A DNA stretch of 64,000 bases from Brevibacterium renqingii. Lineage in GTDB: Bacteria; Actinomycetota; Actinomycetes; Actinomycetales; Brevibacteriaceae. The notes under the pieces were generated by a model that searched no databases, was not told where the DNA came from, and saw only the letters and a program-made list of their open reading frames with translations. Shown piece after piece: positions 1 to 10,604 of the stretch (within the stretch, counting starts at the first letter, position 1; each line of letters opens with the position of its first letter). The position numbers were made by a program, and so were the translations under genes. The DNA lies in the NCBI RefSeq assembly GCF_017808105.1, contig NZ_JADBHF010000006.1, forward strand, positions 1 to 64,000. Direction: 5' to 3'.

Positions 1-221
1 GTTGGTTGTGGGTGGCGTTCTCTGGGGGCGGTTGGTTGGGTTCGGTCGGCGGGGGGGCTGCGGGCCCTGCCTCGGTGCGGGGTGGGGCCCGCTCTCCCCC
101 CCTTCGCCCCCCCCCCCCCCCCCCCCCCGGCCCCCCCCCCCCCCCCCCCGCCCCCCCCCCCCCCCGCCGCGCCCCCCCCCGCCGCCCCCCCCCCCGCTTC
201 TGTCGTGGCGAAAAGCTGGGC
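1..221. other. Poly-C low-complexity contig edge, no gene
   Basis: The first ~60 bases are G/T-rich, and about 100-200 consist almost only of C runs broken by single G or GC pairs. Reading frames here give only poly-proline or poly-glycine strings without any domain. The composition changes abruptly to normal high-GC sequence at about 200, just before the stop codon of the first real gene. Long C or G runs at an assembly edge are typical of low-quality read ends, so this is probably not genuine chromosome. Confidence 0.75.
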
Positions 222-629
222 TCAGTACCTCGGACCCGAGGGGTTCTTCAGCGCACGCTTGACCGAAGCGACCAGGGACTTGGCCGAGCCGATCGCCGTT
301 CCCGGGACGGGGTTGCCTTTCTTGAACAGTGGGAGCGCGACGAGGACGAGGACGATCGCGATGACGGCAAGGATGCCGAAGACGATGAGGAAGCTTCCCC
401 ACCACGGCCAACCGAGGCCCTCATGGAAGGCAGCCGCACCTGCGAAGATCACCATGAAAGACGACAGGAAGAGCAGGAAGAGCGCGGCGATGGCGAGGCC
501 CGCTCCGATGCCCAGGTTCTTGGCACCGGCAGTGGCCTCGGCCTTGGCCAGCGCGATCTCTTCCTCGGCGATCGCTTTGGAATCGTCGCTGATGCCTTTG
601 ATCAGTTCGCTGATCGACCTCTCGGCCAT
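222..629 (-). CDS. Phage holin family (holin-X type) membrane protein
   Basis: A 135-residue protein with a short charged amphipathic N-terminus rich in Glu, Ala and Lys (residues 1-39), two hydrophobic segments (about 40-68 and 77-101) joined by a short Trp/Gly turn, and a basic C-terminus. This is the layout of the actinobacterial holin-X / holin superfamily III proteins, which are common chromosomal genes and usually not part of a prophage; no phage gene is nearby. A TAGGAG ribosome site lies about 5 nt before the ATG. It follows acs in the same direction, with a hairpin between, so it probably has its own transcript. The role in actinobacteria is unknown; the family name is all the sequence supports. 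Confidence 0.8.
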   Translation of the reverse strand: MAERSISELIKGISDDSKAIAEEEIALAKAEATAGAKNLGIGAGLAIAALFLLFLSSFMVIFAGAAAFHEGLGWPWWGSFLIVFGILAVIAIVLVLVALPLFKKGNPVPGTAIGSAKSLVASVKRALKNPSGPRY

Positions 630-703
630 GAGTGCTCCTAAATCGAGAACGGGGACAATCTAACTTAAGAGTAGTCTGAAGGCGCCCAGCGGCCAAGGCG
701 AAT

Positions 704-729
704 CGGCGGGAAAACGGCAAAGCCCGCCG
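704..729 (-). terminator. Hairpin after acs
   Basis: CGGCGGG (704-710) pairs with CCCGCCG (723-729) around a 12-nt loop, just after the acs stop on the minus strand. The stem is short (7 bp) and has no clear T-run, so this is a modest candidate. Confidence 0.4.
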
Positions 730-741
730 GACGCGGTCGGC

Positions 742-2679
<1,938 letters not shown>

Positions 2680-3015
2680 TCTTCCCTCCGACTTCTTTGG
2701 TGGATCGAAAATTCTAGTTGCACTGTATACCCGCCGACGGGGGCCGGACAGCAGTGTTTCGTGCGATGAGCGGTGGGAGTGGGGGTAGCCACAGAGGCTC
2801 TGATGTGCTATGCGTCACACGCCTCCGATGCCGCGGCACTGGGGATTTGCCCCGCCTCGGCGGTGGGAGAACCTGGCTTCCGGAGGGTGCATCAGGTGTG
2901 GATGAGTGCACAGGAGGCCTGTGTTCTGCAAGGATGGGAGCAGAGTCTGTCGGGATCCGTCCCGCGCAGACGCCGCAACACTGTTACCTTTTCCCGAGAT
3001 CGAGTGGAGTAAGCG
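2680..3015. other. 336-bp intergenic region between divergent genes
   Basis: Separates acs (minus) from the repeat-rich membrane protein gene (plus), so it must hold both promoters. The acs side has a TAGAAT or TATACA -10-like hexamer at about 2712-2732 on the minus strand. The plus-side promoter candidate is listed separately at 2977-2990. Short open frames in it lack recognisable motifs and were not called. No repeats or RNA genes were seen. Confidence 0.6.
2977..2990 (+). promoter_or_regulatory. Extended -10 promoter candidate
   Basis: The sequence AACACTGTTACCTT contains TGT plus TACCTT, an extended -10 element (TGn TAnnnT), about 25 nt before the ATG at 3016. No TTGACA-like -35 element is visible. 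An almost identical 14-mer lies upstream of topA at 14936-14949. Confidence 0.45.
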
Positions 3016-5304
3016 ATGAGTTCGCCGCAGCATCCAACCGGGTCCGGGCCACAGCCGTGGCAGGATCAGCCCCCGCAGCACCCGGGGCAGAACACGCCCC
3101 AGGCGGGCGGTCAGCCCCCGGCATACGGATCGGGCCCTGGACCCTACGGTTCTGCGCCCGGACAGGCCTACGGATCCGCGCCCGGCCAGTACGGCTCTGC
3201 GCCCGGGCAGAATGCCTCGGCACCGGGTGCCTATGGTTCAGCCCCGGGCCCCTATGGCTCTCCCGCCCCGTACGGCTCCGCGCCCGGCCCCTATGGTTCG
3301 GCCCCCGGCCCCTATGGTTCGGGACCCGGCCCCTACGGTTCAGGACCCGGCCCCTACGGTTCAGGGCCCGGGCCCTACGGTTCGGGGCCCGGACAGTTCG
3401 GCGCGGGGCCAGGACAGTTCGGTGCCGCACCGGCTCCCAAGCAGCGGTCGGGCCCAGGGCTCATCGGACCGCTGACGCTGCGCGACCTGTTCCTCCTCTT
3501 CGCAGGCCTGCTCGCGTTCATCACACTGTTCGTGCCATATCGTGACTACGGGTTCGAGACCACGACTCTATGGCACTGGAACGTCGCCGATATGGGCGCG
3601 CTCGTGTTCACCGTCCTCTCGATCCTGCTGCTGGCGACTGCCGTCCTCGTCAACAAGCTCGGCAACGGCCGTCTGCGGATCGGCTCGCTCAGTCTCGACC
3701 AGTTCATCTCGGTGCTCTCGGCGATGGCCTTCACCTACGCGTTCATCGATCTGCTCACCTCGGCGGTCTACTGGCATGTGGGTGCCTACCTGGCCTTCTT
3801 CGCCGCGCTCATCGCCTTCTTCGCCGGCGTGTTCACGATGATCCCGTTCTTCGCCCGGGAATTCGCCGGGCGCGAAGACGTCGAGACCCATCCCAAGGCT
3901 CGCCCCGTGTCCAAGCACACTCAGCACCCGGCCCCCGTGGCCAATGTTCCCGGCAGCGGCGCGGGCGCACCCGGGTTCGCCCCCTACGGCTCGGCGCCGG
4001 CCGGTGCCGGTCAGCCCGGCGGACCGGGACAGCCCGGGCCCGGCGGATTCGGAGACCCCGGCCAGCAGGGCGGTTTCGGAGGGCCCGACCAGTCAGGACC
4101 CGATCAGTTCGGTCAGCATCCCGGCGGGCCGCAGTATGGGCAGCAGCACGGACAGCCCGGGCAGCCGCAGTTCGGGCAGCCAGAGCCCGGGCAGCCCGAC
4201 GACAATCAGCGGCCCAACCCCTACGCACCGCCCGAGCAGCAGGAACAGGAGCGCTCGGCGAACGCCTTCTCGGCGCCGGCATCGGGCGAATCCTCCGACC
4301 AGCCGGTGCACAGCACCGGTGACGGCCAGACCTACCTCGGCGCTCGCGATTCGGATGCTCCACAGCATTCGCAGAGCGAACCCACCCAGGCCTTCGGCTT
4401 CGGCGCAGACCGCGAACAGGGCGGCGTCCGGGACGAGCAGCCCACCGCGACAGGACCGCAGACGGCCGAGAGCGAAGACTCTCACTCCGGTGCCGCGGCG
4501 GCAGCCGCCGGTGCGGGCGTCCTCGGCGGAGCCGCCGTGGCCGGTGCGTCCTCGGCGAATGCTGATGACTCCGAACGCCGACGTGGCCGCCACGCCGCCC
4601 CGGACTCCGAGACGGACGATACGATCGGGACCCCGAAGCCGCACGCAGATGAGGCCGTCGCGGATGCCGAAGCGAACTCACCCGCAGCTGCGGGTGCAGT
4701 CGACCCGAGCGCGGAACCGGCCCGGTTCACGGACTCCGCGGACACCGCCTCGGCGAGCGATGAGGAGGCTCCGACCGTCGTCTCCCCGGCGGAGAGCAGC
4801 GACCTCGTGTCCAAGGTCAATGCGAAGTCCTCGGACACGAACGCCGGCACGGGCGAGGACTCATCACCGTCTCTCGGTCAGGCGACGAACGACCAGCCGG
4901 CGACTCGTACCGAGTCGACCACCGTCCCCGAGAGCGAGGAGCCCACTCAATACGTTCCGGTCGCCTCGTACGGCGACCGGTCGGCGGCAGAGGCCGAAGG
5001 TGCGGAGACCGGCCGCTCGGACGAGGAGACGGTGGCGCAGACGGCCATCGACGGTGAGCCGGTGCCTGCTGACGCCGGGCAGGGTGCCCGTGAGGACGGC
5101 GAGCGCCCCATCATCCAGGCGTTCTGGTTCGCCGTTCCCGAACCGCGCGAAGCCGTGGACCCGACCACCGGGATGCCGGTGTTCACGATCTACCCCGGCG
5201 ACTGGTACCTCAGCCTCGAGGACAAGGGCTCCTGGTTCAAGGTCCGCGACACCGACGGGCGCGAAGGAATCCTGCGCAATATCGAAGGAATCCAACGCGG
5301 CTGA
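3016..5304 (+). CDS. Repeat-rich four-TM membrane protein, function unknown
   Basis: 762 residues in four parts. Residues 1-145 are Pro/Gly/Gln-rich with about a dozen copies of a GPYGSAP-type heptad. Residues ~150-285 carry four hydrophobic helices. Residues ~300-700 are low complexity, first Gly/Gln/Pro then Ala/Glu/Asp/Thr. The last ~55 residues look like a small beta-rich, SH3-like domain (motifs GDWYLSL and GSWFKV). The start is supported by GGAGTAAG before the ATG. No enzyme motif is present. The disordered tails around a short membrane core suggest a scaffold or envelope protein, but this is inference; I do not recognise a named family. Confidence 0.75.
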   Translation: MSSPQHPTGSGPQPWQDQPPQHPGQNTPQAGGQPPAYGSGPGPYGSAPGQAYGSAPGQYGSAPGQNASAPGAYGSAPGPYGSPAPYGSAPGPYGSAPGPYGSGPGPYGSGPGPYGSGPGPYGSGPGQFGAGPGQFGAAPAPKQRSGPGLIGPLTLRDLFLLFAGLLAFITLFVPYRDYGFETTTLWHWNVADMGALVFTVLSILLLATAVLVNKLGNGRLRIGSLSLDQFISVLSAMAFTYAFIDLLTSAVYWHVGAYLAFFAALIAFFAGVFTMIPFFAREFAGREDVETHPKARPVSKHTQHPAPVANVPGSGAGAPGFAPYGSAPAGAGQPGGPGQPGPGGFGDPGQQGGFGGPDQSGPDQFGQHPGGPQYGQQHGQPGQPQFGQPEPGQPDDNQRPNPYAPPEQQEQERSANAFSAPASGESSDQPVHSTGDGQTYLGARDSDAPQHSQSEPTQAFGFGADREQGGVRDEQPTATGPQTAESEDSHSGAAAAAAGAGVLGGAAVAGASSANADDSERRRGRHAAPDSETDDTIGTPKPHADEAVADAEANSPAAAGAVDPSAEPARFTDSADTASASDEEAPTVVSPAESSDLVSKVNAKSSDTNAGTGEDSSPSLGQATNDQPATRTESTTVPESEEPTQYVPVASYGDRSAAEAEGAETGRSDEETVAQTAIDGEPVPADAGQGAREDGERPIIQAFWFAVPEPREAVDPTTGMPVFTIYPGDWYLSLEDKGSWFKVRDTDGREGILRNIEGIQRG
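3121..3420 (+). repeat. Coding tandem repeats (GPYGSAP heptad)
   Basis: About twelve degenerate 18-24-nt units encode variants of G-P-Y-G-S-A/G-P. The four units between about 3290 and 3380 are nearly identical at DNA level (CCCGGCCCCTACGGTTC type), so length variation by slippage is expected between strains. Confidence 0.85.
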
Positions 5305-5437
5305 ACCGGTCGGCACCGACTCGAACGTCCGCGCTGTGGACGCAGTGCGGCGCGGACGGCGCTCGCAGGCGTCGCCTGCACTGATCGGGCAAGACGAACA
5401 CCGCCGCTGACCAGGACCGGGGACCGCGGTGCACCGC

Positions 5438-5480
5438 AAAGGGCGCCTCCTGTGACTCGAACTCACAGGAGGCGCCCTTT
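5438..5480. terminator. Strong bidirectional-type terminator hairpin
   Basis: A perfect 18-bp inverted repeat: AAAGGGCGCCTCCTGTGA (5438-5455) and TCACAGGAGGCGCCCTTT (5463-5480) with a 7-nt loop. It lies after the repeat-rich membrane protein gene and before the tad locus, both on the plus strand, and separates them transcriptionally. The AAA/TTT flanks are short. Confidence 0.85.
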
Positions 5481-5548
5481 CGCTGTCCCATCCACAGGAG
5501 CCCGCGCCCGTCTGGTCCGCACGCCGGAACATCAGACAGGCTCGTGGC

Positions 5549-6556
5549 ATGCAGGTAGCCCTCATCACCGACCTCGGCGCAATCACCGAAGAATGCGCCC
5601 GGGTGGCAGAAAGCATCGGCGTGACCCTCACGGTTCTGCCTCCCGACTCCGGAGGCTGGCAGTCCGCCTCCCTCATCCTCCTCGGCGAGGACGTCGGGGA
5701 AGCACCCGCGACCGATCACGCCGACCGGATCCTCGTCGTCCTCGACGGCGACGAACCCGCATCGACTTGGGCGAAAGCGGCCCACCTCGGCGTGGATCAG
5801 CTGGCAGTGCTGCCCGCCGCCGCGGAATGGCTGAGCGGGCGGATGATCGCGGCCATCGAACCTCCTGTCTCCCCGGGCACGACGGTCGGCGTCGTCGCCG
5901 GCTGCGGCGGTGCCGGCGCCTCGGTGCTCGCCTGCGCGCTCGCTCGTCGGGCCGGTGCCGATATCAGCACCGTGCTCGTCGACGCCGATCCGCTCGGGGG
6001 CGGACTCGACCTCGTGCTCGGGGCCGAGCAGGTGCCCGGGCCCCGTTGGACCGACCTCAGCGCCTCCCGCGGACAGCTGCGCCCCTCGACACTGGCCGAC
6101 GCGCTGCCCCGTCACGAAGGGCTGGCCTTGCTGTCCTGGGGACGTGACGACACCGTCGACCTCGATCCGGACGTGTTCGACGACTTCCTCGCCGCGGCCG
6201 GGCAGGCCTTCGACCTCGTCATCGTCGACCTGCCCCGTCACGCCCCACCGCAGTGGACCCGCCGCTGCCATCACGTGCTGCTCGTGGCCCCGGCCAGGGT
6301 CCGCTCCGCGGTCGCTGCCTCCCAAGTCGCCAAACGACTCTCACAGGCCCACCCCGATGTCCGCCTCGTCGTCCGCGAAACCGGAGTCGGCGGCCTCGAC
6401 GCCGAACTCCTCGCCGAATCCATCGGGCTGAGTCTGGCCGGAAGCATCCGCGATGATCGCGGGCTGTCTGCCGCCGTCGACCGCGGCGAGGGCATCCCGG
6501 GAGGAGCCCACCTCGGTCGCCTCGTCGATCGGCTGCTGGGGGAGTGGGTGGAATGA
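5549..6556 (+). CDS. CpaE/Ssd-like ATPase of the tad locus
   Basis: 335 residues. First gene of the tad operon and homologous in position and layout to the septum-site-determining-like protein Rv3660c. An N-terminal receiver-like domain (about 1-110) is followed by a MinD/ParA-type P-loop ATPase domain. The P-loop is GCGGAGAS (about residue 119), lacking the usual lysines of the deviant Walker A box, as is common in the Ssd subgroup, so ATP hydrolysis is uncertain. Conserved downstream pieces include VDADPLGGGLD and LVIVDLPRH. Proteins of this type localise Tad machinery (CpaE/TadZ role) or affect septation. Its stop overlaps the next start by ATGA, indicating coupled translation. Confidence 0.85.
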   Translation: MQVALITDLGAITEECARVAESIGVTLTVLPPDSGGWQSASLILLGEDVGEAPATDHADRILVVLDGDEPASTWAKAAHLGVDQLAVLPAAAEWLSGRMIAAIEPPVSPGTTVGVVAGCGGAGASVLACALARRAGADISTVLVDADPLGGGLDLVLGAEQVPGPRWTDLSASRGQLRPSTLADALPRHEGLALLSWGRDDTVDLDPDVFDDFLAAAGQAFDLVIVDLPRHAPPQWTRRCHHVLLVAPARVRSAVAASQVAKRLSQAHPDVRLVVRETGVGGLDAELLAESIGLSLAGSIRDDRGLSAAVDRGEGIPGGAHLGRLVDRLLGEWVE

Positions 6557-7725
6557 GCGAATGGCTCGACGCCTCCCTCGTCGCCGACGTCCGCAAGACC
6601 CTGCTCGACAATCCCGGACCGGTGACCACGGCAGCCGTCGCCGAAGCGGTCCAACGCACCGGCCGCGTCCTCGGGTCGGCCGCCCTGCTCGAACTCGTCA
6701 CCCGGCTGTCCGCACAGCTGTCCGGGGCCGGTCCTCTGCAGCCCGTGCTCGAGGTGCCGGGAACCACCGATGTGTTCGTCAACGGACCGCGGGAGATCTT
6801 CGCCGACACCGGTGACGGTCCTCGGCTGCTCGACCTCTCCCTGGGCGCCGAGGACGAGGTGAGGTCCCTGGCGGTGCGGCTGGCCGCGCTCGGCGGGCGC
6901 CGCCTCGACGACGCGAGTCCCTATGTCGATGTGCGACTGCCCGACGGGGTGCGGATGAATGCGATCGTCCCGCCGATCTCGGGCGAGACCACCACGATCT
7001 CCTTCCGCGTGCCCAAACGCTCCGGATTCCCTTTCGCCCAGCTGTGCGCCGAGGGGTTCGTCCCCGATGATGTGAGCCCTCTGCTCGCCGAGGCGGTTGC
7101 GTCGCGGGCGAACATCCTCATCTCCGGGGGCACCGGAACGGGCAAGACGGCCCTCCTCGGTGCTCTGCTCTCGCAGGTCGAGGCCATTCAGCGCATCGTC
7201 ATCGTCGAGGACTCCCGCGAACTCATCGTCACCCATCCCCATGTCGTCCAGCTCGCGGCCCGACAGGCCAACGTCGAAGGCGGCGGGGAGGTGACCCTGA
7301 CCGACCTCGTCCGCAACGCCCTGCGGATGAGGCCTGACCGCCTCGTGGTCGGTGAGTGCCGCGGGGCCGAGGTCAGGGACATGCTCACCGCGCTCAACAC
7401 CGGCCACGAAGGCGGATGCGCGACGATCCACGCGAACACCGCCGACGCCGTGCCCAGTCGGGTCGCCTCACTCGGTGCGCTGGCGGGAATGAGCCCGGAG
7501 GCCGTGTATTCGCAGTTCTCCACGGCCATCGACCTCGTCGTCCACCTGCGCCGATCCGGGTCCGACCGGGGCGTGACCGAACTGGCGATCCCGATCCGGA
7601 CCGGTGCCGATGGGGTAGTGATGGAACCGGTGTGGGGGCGGCCCTCGCCTTCGGCCGAAGGGACCGTCAACCGGCGTGCCCTGGCACGGTTCGAGGCCGT
7701 GCTCGAGCAGAAGTCAGCCGGATGA
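6553..7725 (+). CDS. tadA: TadA/CpaF secretion ATPase
   Basis: 390 residues from the ATG that overlaps the preceding stop; a GTG three codons earlier is possible. A type II/IV secretion ATPase that powers Flp-type pilus assembly at the inner face of the membrane. Visible motifs are the Walker A box GGTGTGKT (about residues 192-199), the Asp box around [10 protein letters not shown], a Walker B region [13 protein letters not shown], and the His box [12 protein letters not shown]. All key residues are present. In M. tuberculosis the equivalent is Rv3659c. It overlaps TadB by four bases. Confidence 0.93.
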   Translation: MSEWLDASLVADVRKTLLDNPGPVTTAAVAEAVQRTGRVLGSAALLELVTRLSAQLSGAGPLQPVLEVPGTTDVFVNGPREIFADTGDGPRLLDLSLGAEDEVRSLAVRLAALGGRRLDDASPYVDVRLPDGVRMNAIVPPISGETTTISFRVPKRSGFPFAQLCAEGFVPDDVSPLLAEAVASRANILISGGTGTGKTALLGALLSQVEAIQRIVIVEDSRELIVTHPHVVQLAARQANVEGGGEVTLTDLVRNALRMRPDRLVVGECRGAEVRDMLTALNTGHEGGCATIHANTADAVPSRVASLGALAGMSPEAVYSQFSTAIDLVVHLRRSGSDRGVTELAIPIRTGADGVVMEPVWGRPSPSAEGTVNRRALARFEAVLEQKSAG

Positions 7726-8417
7726 CCGTGCTCATCGCAGTTCTCGTGGCCGCAGGGATCATCCTCGCGGCCCCGTCGGCGCCGGGCGCGCGTCTGCGCG
7801 AACTCCTGCGCCGCAGCGAGGGCGCGGAGACCGATCGACGGAGCCTGCGCAGGATCCGTCGCCGAGGCGGGTCCGCAGAGGAGTCACAGGCGGACAGGCT
7901 GTGGGCGATCGGCGCGGTGGAGAACTGCGCACACCTGCTCAAGGTCGGGATGACCCCGCAGGCGGTGATGACGACCTTGAGCCGACAGAACGAGGCCTTG
8001 GTGCCGATCTCACGGGCGATCTCCTTGGGCGAGGAACCGGGCCGAGCCATCGCCACACGCAGCGCCGAACTGCCCGCTCCTGCCGCCGAGGTGCTGATCG
8101 GAATGGCCGCGGTGTGGACCGTCTCCGAACGGTCCGGGGCGCCCGCAGCCGAGATGATCCTGCGCTATGCCGCCGCCCAACGCGATGCCCTCGATGCCGA
8201 GCGCGAACGCCGGATCGCGATGGCCGGACCGAAATCGACGGTGCGCGTACTCAGTTGGCTGCCGCTCATCGGCATCGGCCTGGGGCTGCTCATCGGCGTG
8301 GAGCCGACGGATCTGGCCACCGGTCTGCCGGGTCAGCTGAGCATCGGCGGGGGTGTGGCCCTCTACGTGCTCGGCCGTTGGTGGATGAGGACGATGATGC
8401 TGCGGGCGCAGCGGTGA
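7722..8417 (+). CDS. tadB: TadB-like inner-membrane platform protein
   Basis: 231 residues from the ATG overlapping the tadA stop (ATGA). N-terminal hydrophobic segment, a cytoplasmic helical GspF-type domain (about residues 50-165), and C-terminal hydrophobic segments around residues 175-220. The family forms the membrane platform of Tad pili with TadC. The protein is shorter than proteobacterial TadB but normal for the actinobacterial version next to the DUF1998 helicase (Rv3658c position). Translationally coupled to its neighbours on both sides. Confidence 0.85.
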   Translation: MTVLIAVLVAAGIILAAPSAPGARLRELLRRSEGAETDRRSLRRIRRRGGSAEESQADRLWAIGAVENCAHLLKVGMTPQAVMTTLSRQNEALVPISRAISLGEEPGRAIATRSAELPAPAAEVLIGMAAVWTVSERSGAPAAEMILRYAAAQRDALDAERERRIAMAGPKSTVRVLSWLPLIGIGLGLLIGVEPTDLATGLPGQLSIGGGVALYVLGRWWMRTMMLRAQR

Positions 8418-9076
8418 TCGTGATGCTGCCTGTGCTCATCGCCGCCTTCGTCGCACTCGGAGTGCTGCTGTGGTCGGGAACGACCCGTTCGCGCCTGCAG
8501 GGACTCCTCGGCCACACCGCTGCCGGGCACGGCCCCGGACCCCGGGCGGGGAAGGGCGCGACGTCCGCGGCCGGGCATTCCACGGGCAGGCACGATGATG
8601 CCGCCCAGGAGCCCCGCAGAGGTCGAGCCGACCGTACCGGAACCGGCACAGTCGTCGCCGATGACCAACTGGCCTTCGACCTCGATCTCGTGGCGATCTG
8701 TCTGACCTCCGGCCTGCCGATCCCCGTGGCACTGGCACTCACCGCTGAGGCCACCGGGGACCGTTCCGGCCTCCAGCGGATCGGCAGGGCGATGACGATC
8801 GGCGGCCGGAAGCTCGCCGAGGACGACCGGCTGCTGCCGGTTCTCGAGGTCTTCGAATTCTCCGAACACACCGGAGTCGGACCGGCTCCGCTCATCGAGT
8901 CCGTGGCCAAGGAGCTGCGTGATTCCTCCCGCCGCCGACAGCAGGAGGCCGCAGCGGCATTGGGGGTGCGGCTGGTGCTGCCGTTGGGTGTGTGCATTCT
9001 TCCGGCCTTCCTGCTGCTGTCCGTCGTGCCCGTCGTCATCTCCCTCCTCTCGGATCTGGGGACCGTCTTCTTCTGA
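8414..9076 (+). CDS. tadC: TadC-like inner-membrane platform protein
   Basis: 220 residues from the GTG overlapping the tadB stop (GTGA); an ATG three codons later is an alternative. The N-terminal helix is followed by a linker with Gly/Arg-rich sequence (about residues 30-80), a GspF-like domain (about 85-185) and a C-terminal hydrophobic segment with the LGVRLVLPLGVCILPAFLLL pattern typical of these proteins. It pairs with TadB. The last gene of the tightly overlapping ATPase/platform group; the next tad gene follows 835 bases later after the GNAT gene. Confidence 0.85.
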   Translation: MIVMLPVLIAAFVALGVLLWSGTTRSRLQGLLGHTAAGHGPGPRAGKGATSAAGHSTGRHDDAAQEPRRGRADRTGTGTVVADDQLAFDLDLVAICLTSGLPIPVALALTAEATGDRSGLQRIGRAMTIGGRKLAEDDRLLPVLEVFEFSEHTGVGPAPLIESVAKELRDSSRRRQQEAAAALGVRLVLPLGVCILPAFLLLSVVPVVISLLSDLGTVFF

Positions 9077-9122
9077 GCAGGGTGCTGAACCGATTTTCAG
9101 GAAGGGCCGATAGGGTCGATGC

Positions 9123-9725
9123 ATGTCACCGGTCACACCCTTCAGCCAACTGTCCAGCGTCGAACAGGCGGAAGAATACGCAGAGAAGCTCTTCGTCGGT
9201 CGATCCGTGCGACTGCGACCCCTGCGCGAGGACGATCTGCCCTATCTCGAGCAGTGGTGGTACGACCCCTCGATCGTCGTCCTGCAGAACCACACGGTTC
9301 TGCCGCGGCCCGAAGGGGGAGTCTCGGAACAGTTCTCGCAGTGGAGTGCGAACACTACGAGCGACGCCGTGGGCTTGAGCATCGAACTCATCGAGACCGA
9401 GGAGTTCGTCGGGCACGTCACCCTGTACGGGCGCAACCCGATCAACCAGTCTGCGACCCTGGCGATCGTCCTCGGTCCTGAGTTCCACGGTCGCGGATAC
9501 GGCTCCGACGCTGTGCGGTTGGCCGTGAACTACGGATTCCTGCAGTTGGGACTCAACCGCATCGAACTGCAGACCTGGGCGTTCAACACCCGCGGCATCG
9601 CCTCCTACACGAAGGCCGGCTTCGTCGAGGAGGGGCGCCGCCGAGAAGCCGTGTTCTTCAACGGGCGGCGCCACGACGAGGTGATCATGGCCATCCTCAG
9701 GGACGACTGGGCGAGCAACACCTGA
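9123..9725 (+). CDS. GNAT acetyltransferase, RimJ/RimL type, inside tad locus
   Basis: 200 residues with the GNAT fold: the beta4/alpha3 acetyl-CoA pyrophosphate loop is G-R-G-Y-G-S (about residue 121-126), followed by AVNYGFLQLGLNRIEL and the NTRGIASYTKAGF segment typical of RimJ/RimL and amine acetyltransferases. Family members acetylate protein N-termini, tRNA-linked or small amines using acetyl-CoA. It is on the same strand 46 bp after tadC and 186 bp before the pilin-like gene, where M. tuberculosis has no such gene. Whether it acts on a Tad component or is an unrelated insertion cannot be read from the sequence. Confidence 0.85.
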   Translation: MSPVTPFSQLSSVEQAEEYAEKLFVGRSVRLRPLREDDLPYLEQWWYDPSIVVLQNHTVLPRPEGGVSEQFSQWSANTTSDAVGLSIELIETEEFVGHVTLYGRNPINQSATLAIVLGPEFHGRGYGSDAVRLAVNYGFLQLGLNRIELQTWAFNTRGIASYTKAGFVEEGRRREAVFFNGRRHDEVIMAILRDDWASNT

Positions 9726-9911
9726 ACCGACTCCGAACCGACTTCGTCGCCGCTGGCTGTGGACGCTGCCGCGACTTGCACGTCATTGACCTGTGGAGGG
9801 TGAAACGGCTTCCACAGGCACGGTTTCACTCCTGGACATGACTGCCTCCCGCCTCGCAGGCTGATCTTCCGCTCGCAGAGTGCGAACGGAGCCGTTGCCA
9901 AGGAGGAGAGC

Positions 9912-10211
9912 ATGAGCACCACGTCACCTGCCCCGGAGATCGACGACCCACCGGCCGGTCCGATCGAGCCCGCGAGGCAGATCGAGCCCGCGAGGCAGAT
10001 CGAGCCTGGAGGGGAGATCGAGCCGTTCGCCGGCCGTCAGGCCGCCGAGGAGTTCTGGAGAGCGGACACCGGAGCGACCACCGCAGAATACGCCATCACC
10101 ACGCTTGCCGCCTGCGGATTCGCGGCCCTGCTCGTCGTGATCCTCAAATCCGAACCGATCAAGGAGCTCGTCACCGGAGTCATCCAGACCGCTCTCGGAA
10201 TGGGAAGCTGA
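9912..10211 (+). CDS. DUF4244 protein, probable Flp-type pilin
   Basis: 99 residues; a strong AAGGAGGAG ribosome site precedes the ATG. Residues 18-38 are a PIEPARQ-type repeat. Then GATTAEY fits the type IVb prepilin cleavage rule (G, four residues, E, Y), followed by a single ~23-residue hydrophobic helix and a short tail, like Flp pilins. It matches DUF4244 proteins (Rv3656c position). Being small, strongly translated and having the cleavage motif, it is the best candidate for the major pilus subunit. A prepilin peptidase (TadV/CpaA) is not in the window, so processing would need a distant gene. Confidence 0.85.
   Translation: MSTTSPAPEIDDPPAGPIEPARQIEPARQIEPGGEIEPFAGRQAAEEFWRADTGATTAEYAITTLAACGFAALLVVILKSEPIKELVTGVIQTALGMGS
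9963..10030 (+). repeat. 18-nt coding tandem repeat in the pilin-like gene
   Basis: Nearly four units of about 18 nt (core CAGATCGAGCCCGCGAGG) encode IEP-A-R-Q hexapeptides. The first three are almost identical at DNA level and the last is diverged. They lie before the putative prepilin cleavage site, so they would be removed on maturation. Confidence 0.85.
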
Positions 10212-10217
10212 ACGGAG

Positions 10218-10604
10218 ATGGAACGCGGACGCTCCCGTGAGCGGCACAGTGACCAGAGCCGCGACGCGGGCACGGCGACTGCCGAATTCGCCGTCGTCAT
10301 GCCGGCGATTGTGCTCCTCGTCGTGCTGCTCACGGGAGCCGCCGCAGTCGGTTTCTCCCAGCTGCGAGCTTTCGATGCAGCACGATCCGCGGCGCGTGAG
10401 ATCGCACGCGGGGAGCCCCAGACGGCCGTCGTCGCCGAGGCGAGGAAACACGCGGGAACCTCATCGAAGGTCACCGTTCGCGCCGATGGCGGGTATTCGG
10501 TCGTCACGGTCACCATCCGCCTGCCCGACGCGATCTTCTTCCTCGACACGGTCGATGCGGCCGCCACTGCCAGGTACGAAGGGGACAGAGGCGGATCCTC
10601 ATGA
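10218..10604 (+). CDS. TadE-like pseudopilin
   Basis: 128 residues. After a charged start the sequence GTATAEFAVVMPAIVLLVVL shows the G-xxxx-E-F prepilin motif and the transmembrane helix of TadE proteins; a helical region with AARSAAREIARGE and a beta-rich C-terminus follow. TadE proteins are minor pseudopilins of Tad systems. It starts 6 bp after the pilin-like gene and overlaps the next gene by four bases, so all three are probably co-translated (Rv3655c position). Confidence 0.85.
   Translation: MERGRSRERHSDQSRDAGTATAEFAVVMPAIVLLVVLLTGAAAVGFSQLRAFDAARSAAREIARGEPQTAVVAEARKHAGTSSKVTVRADGGYSVVTVTIRLPDAIFFLDTVDAAATARYEGDRGGSS

Noticed and set aside
222..629. Holin name suggesting a prophage
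   Set aside because: No terminase, capsid, endolysin or integrase nearby; holin-X proteins are ordinary chromosomal genes in actinobacteria.
2773..3012. 79-codon open frame before the repeat-rich gene
   Set aside because: No ribosome site, no motif, and it covers the presumed promoter.
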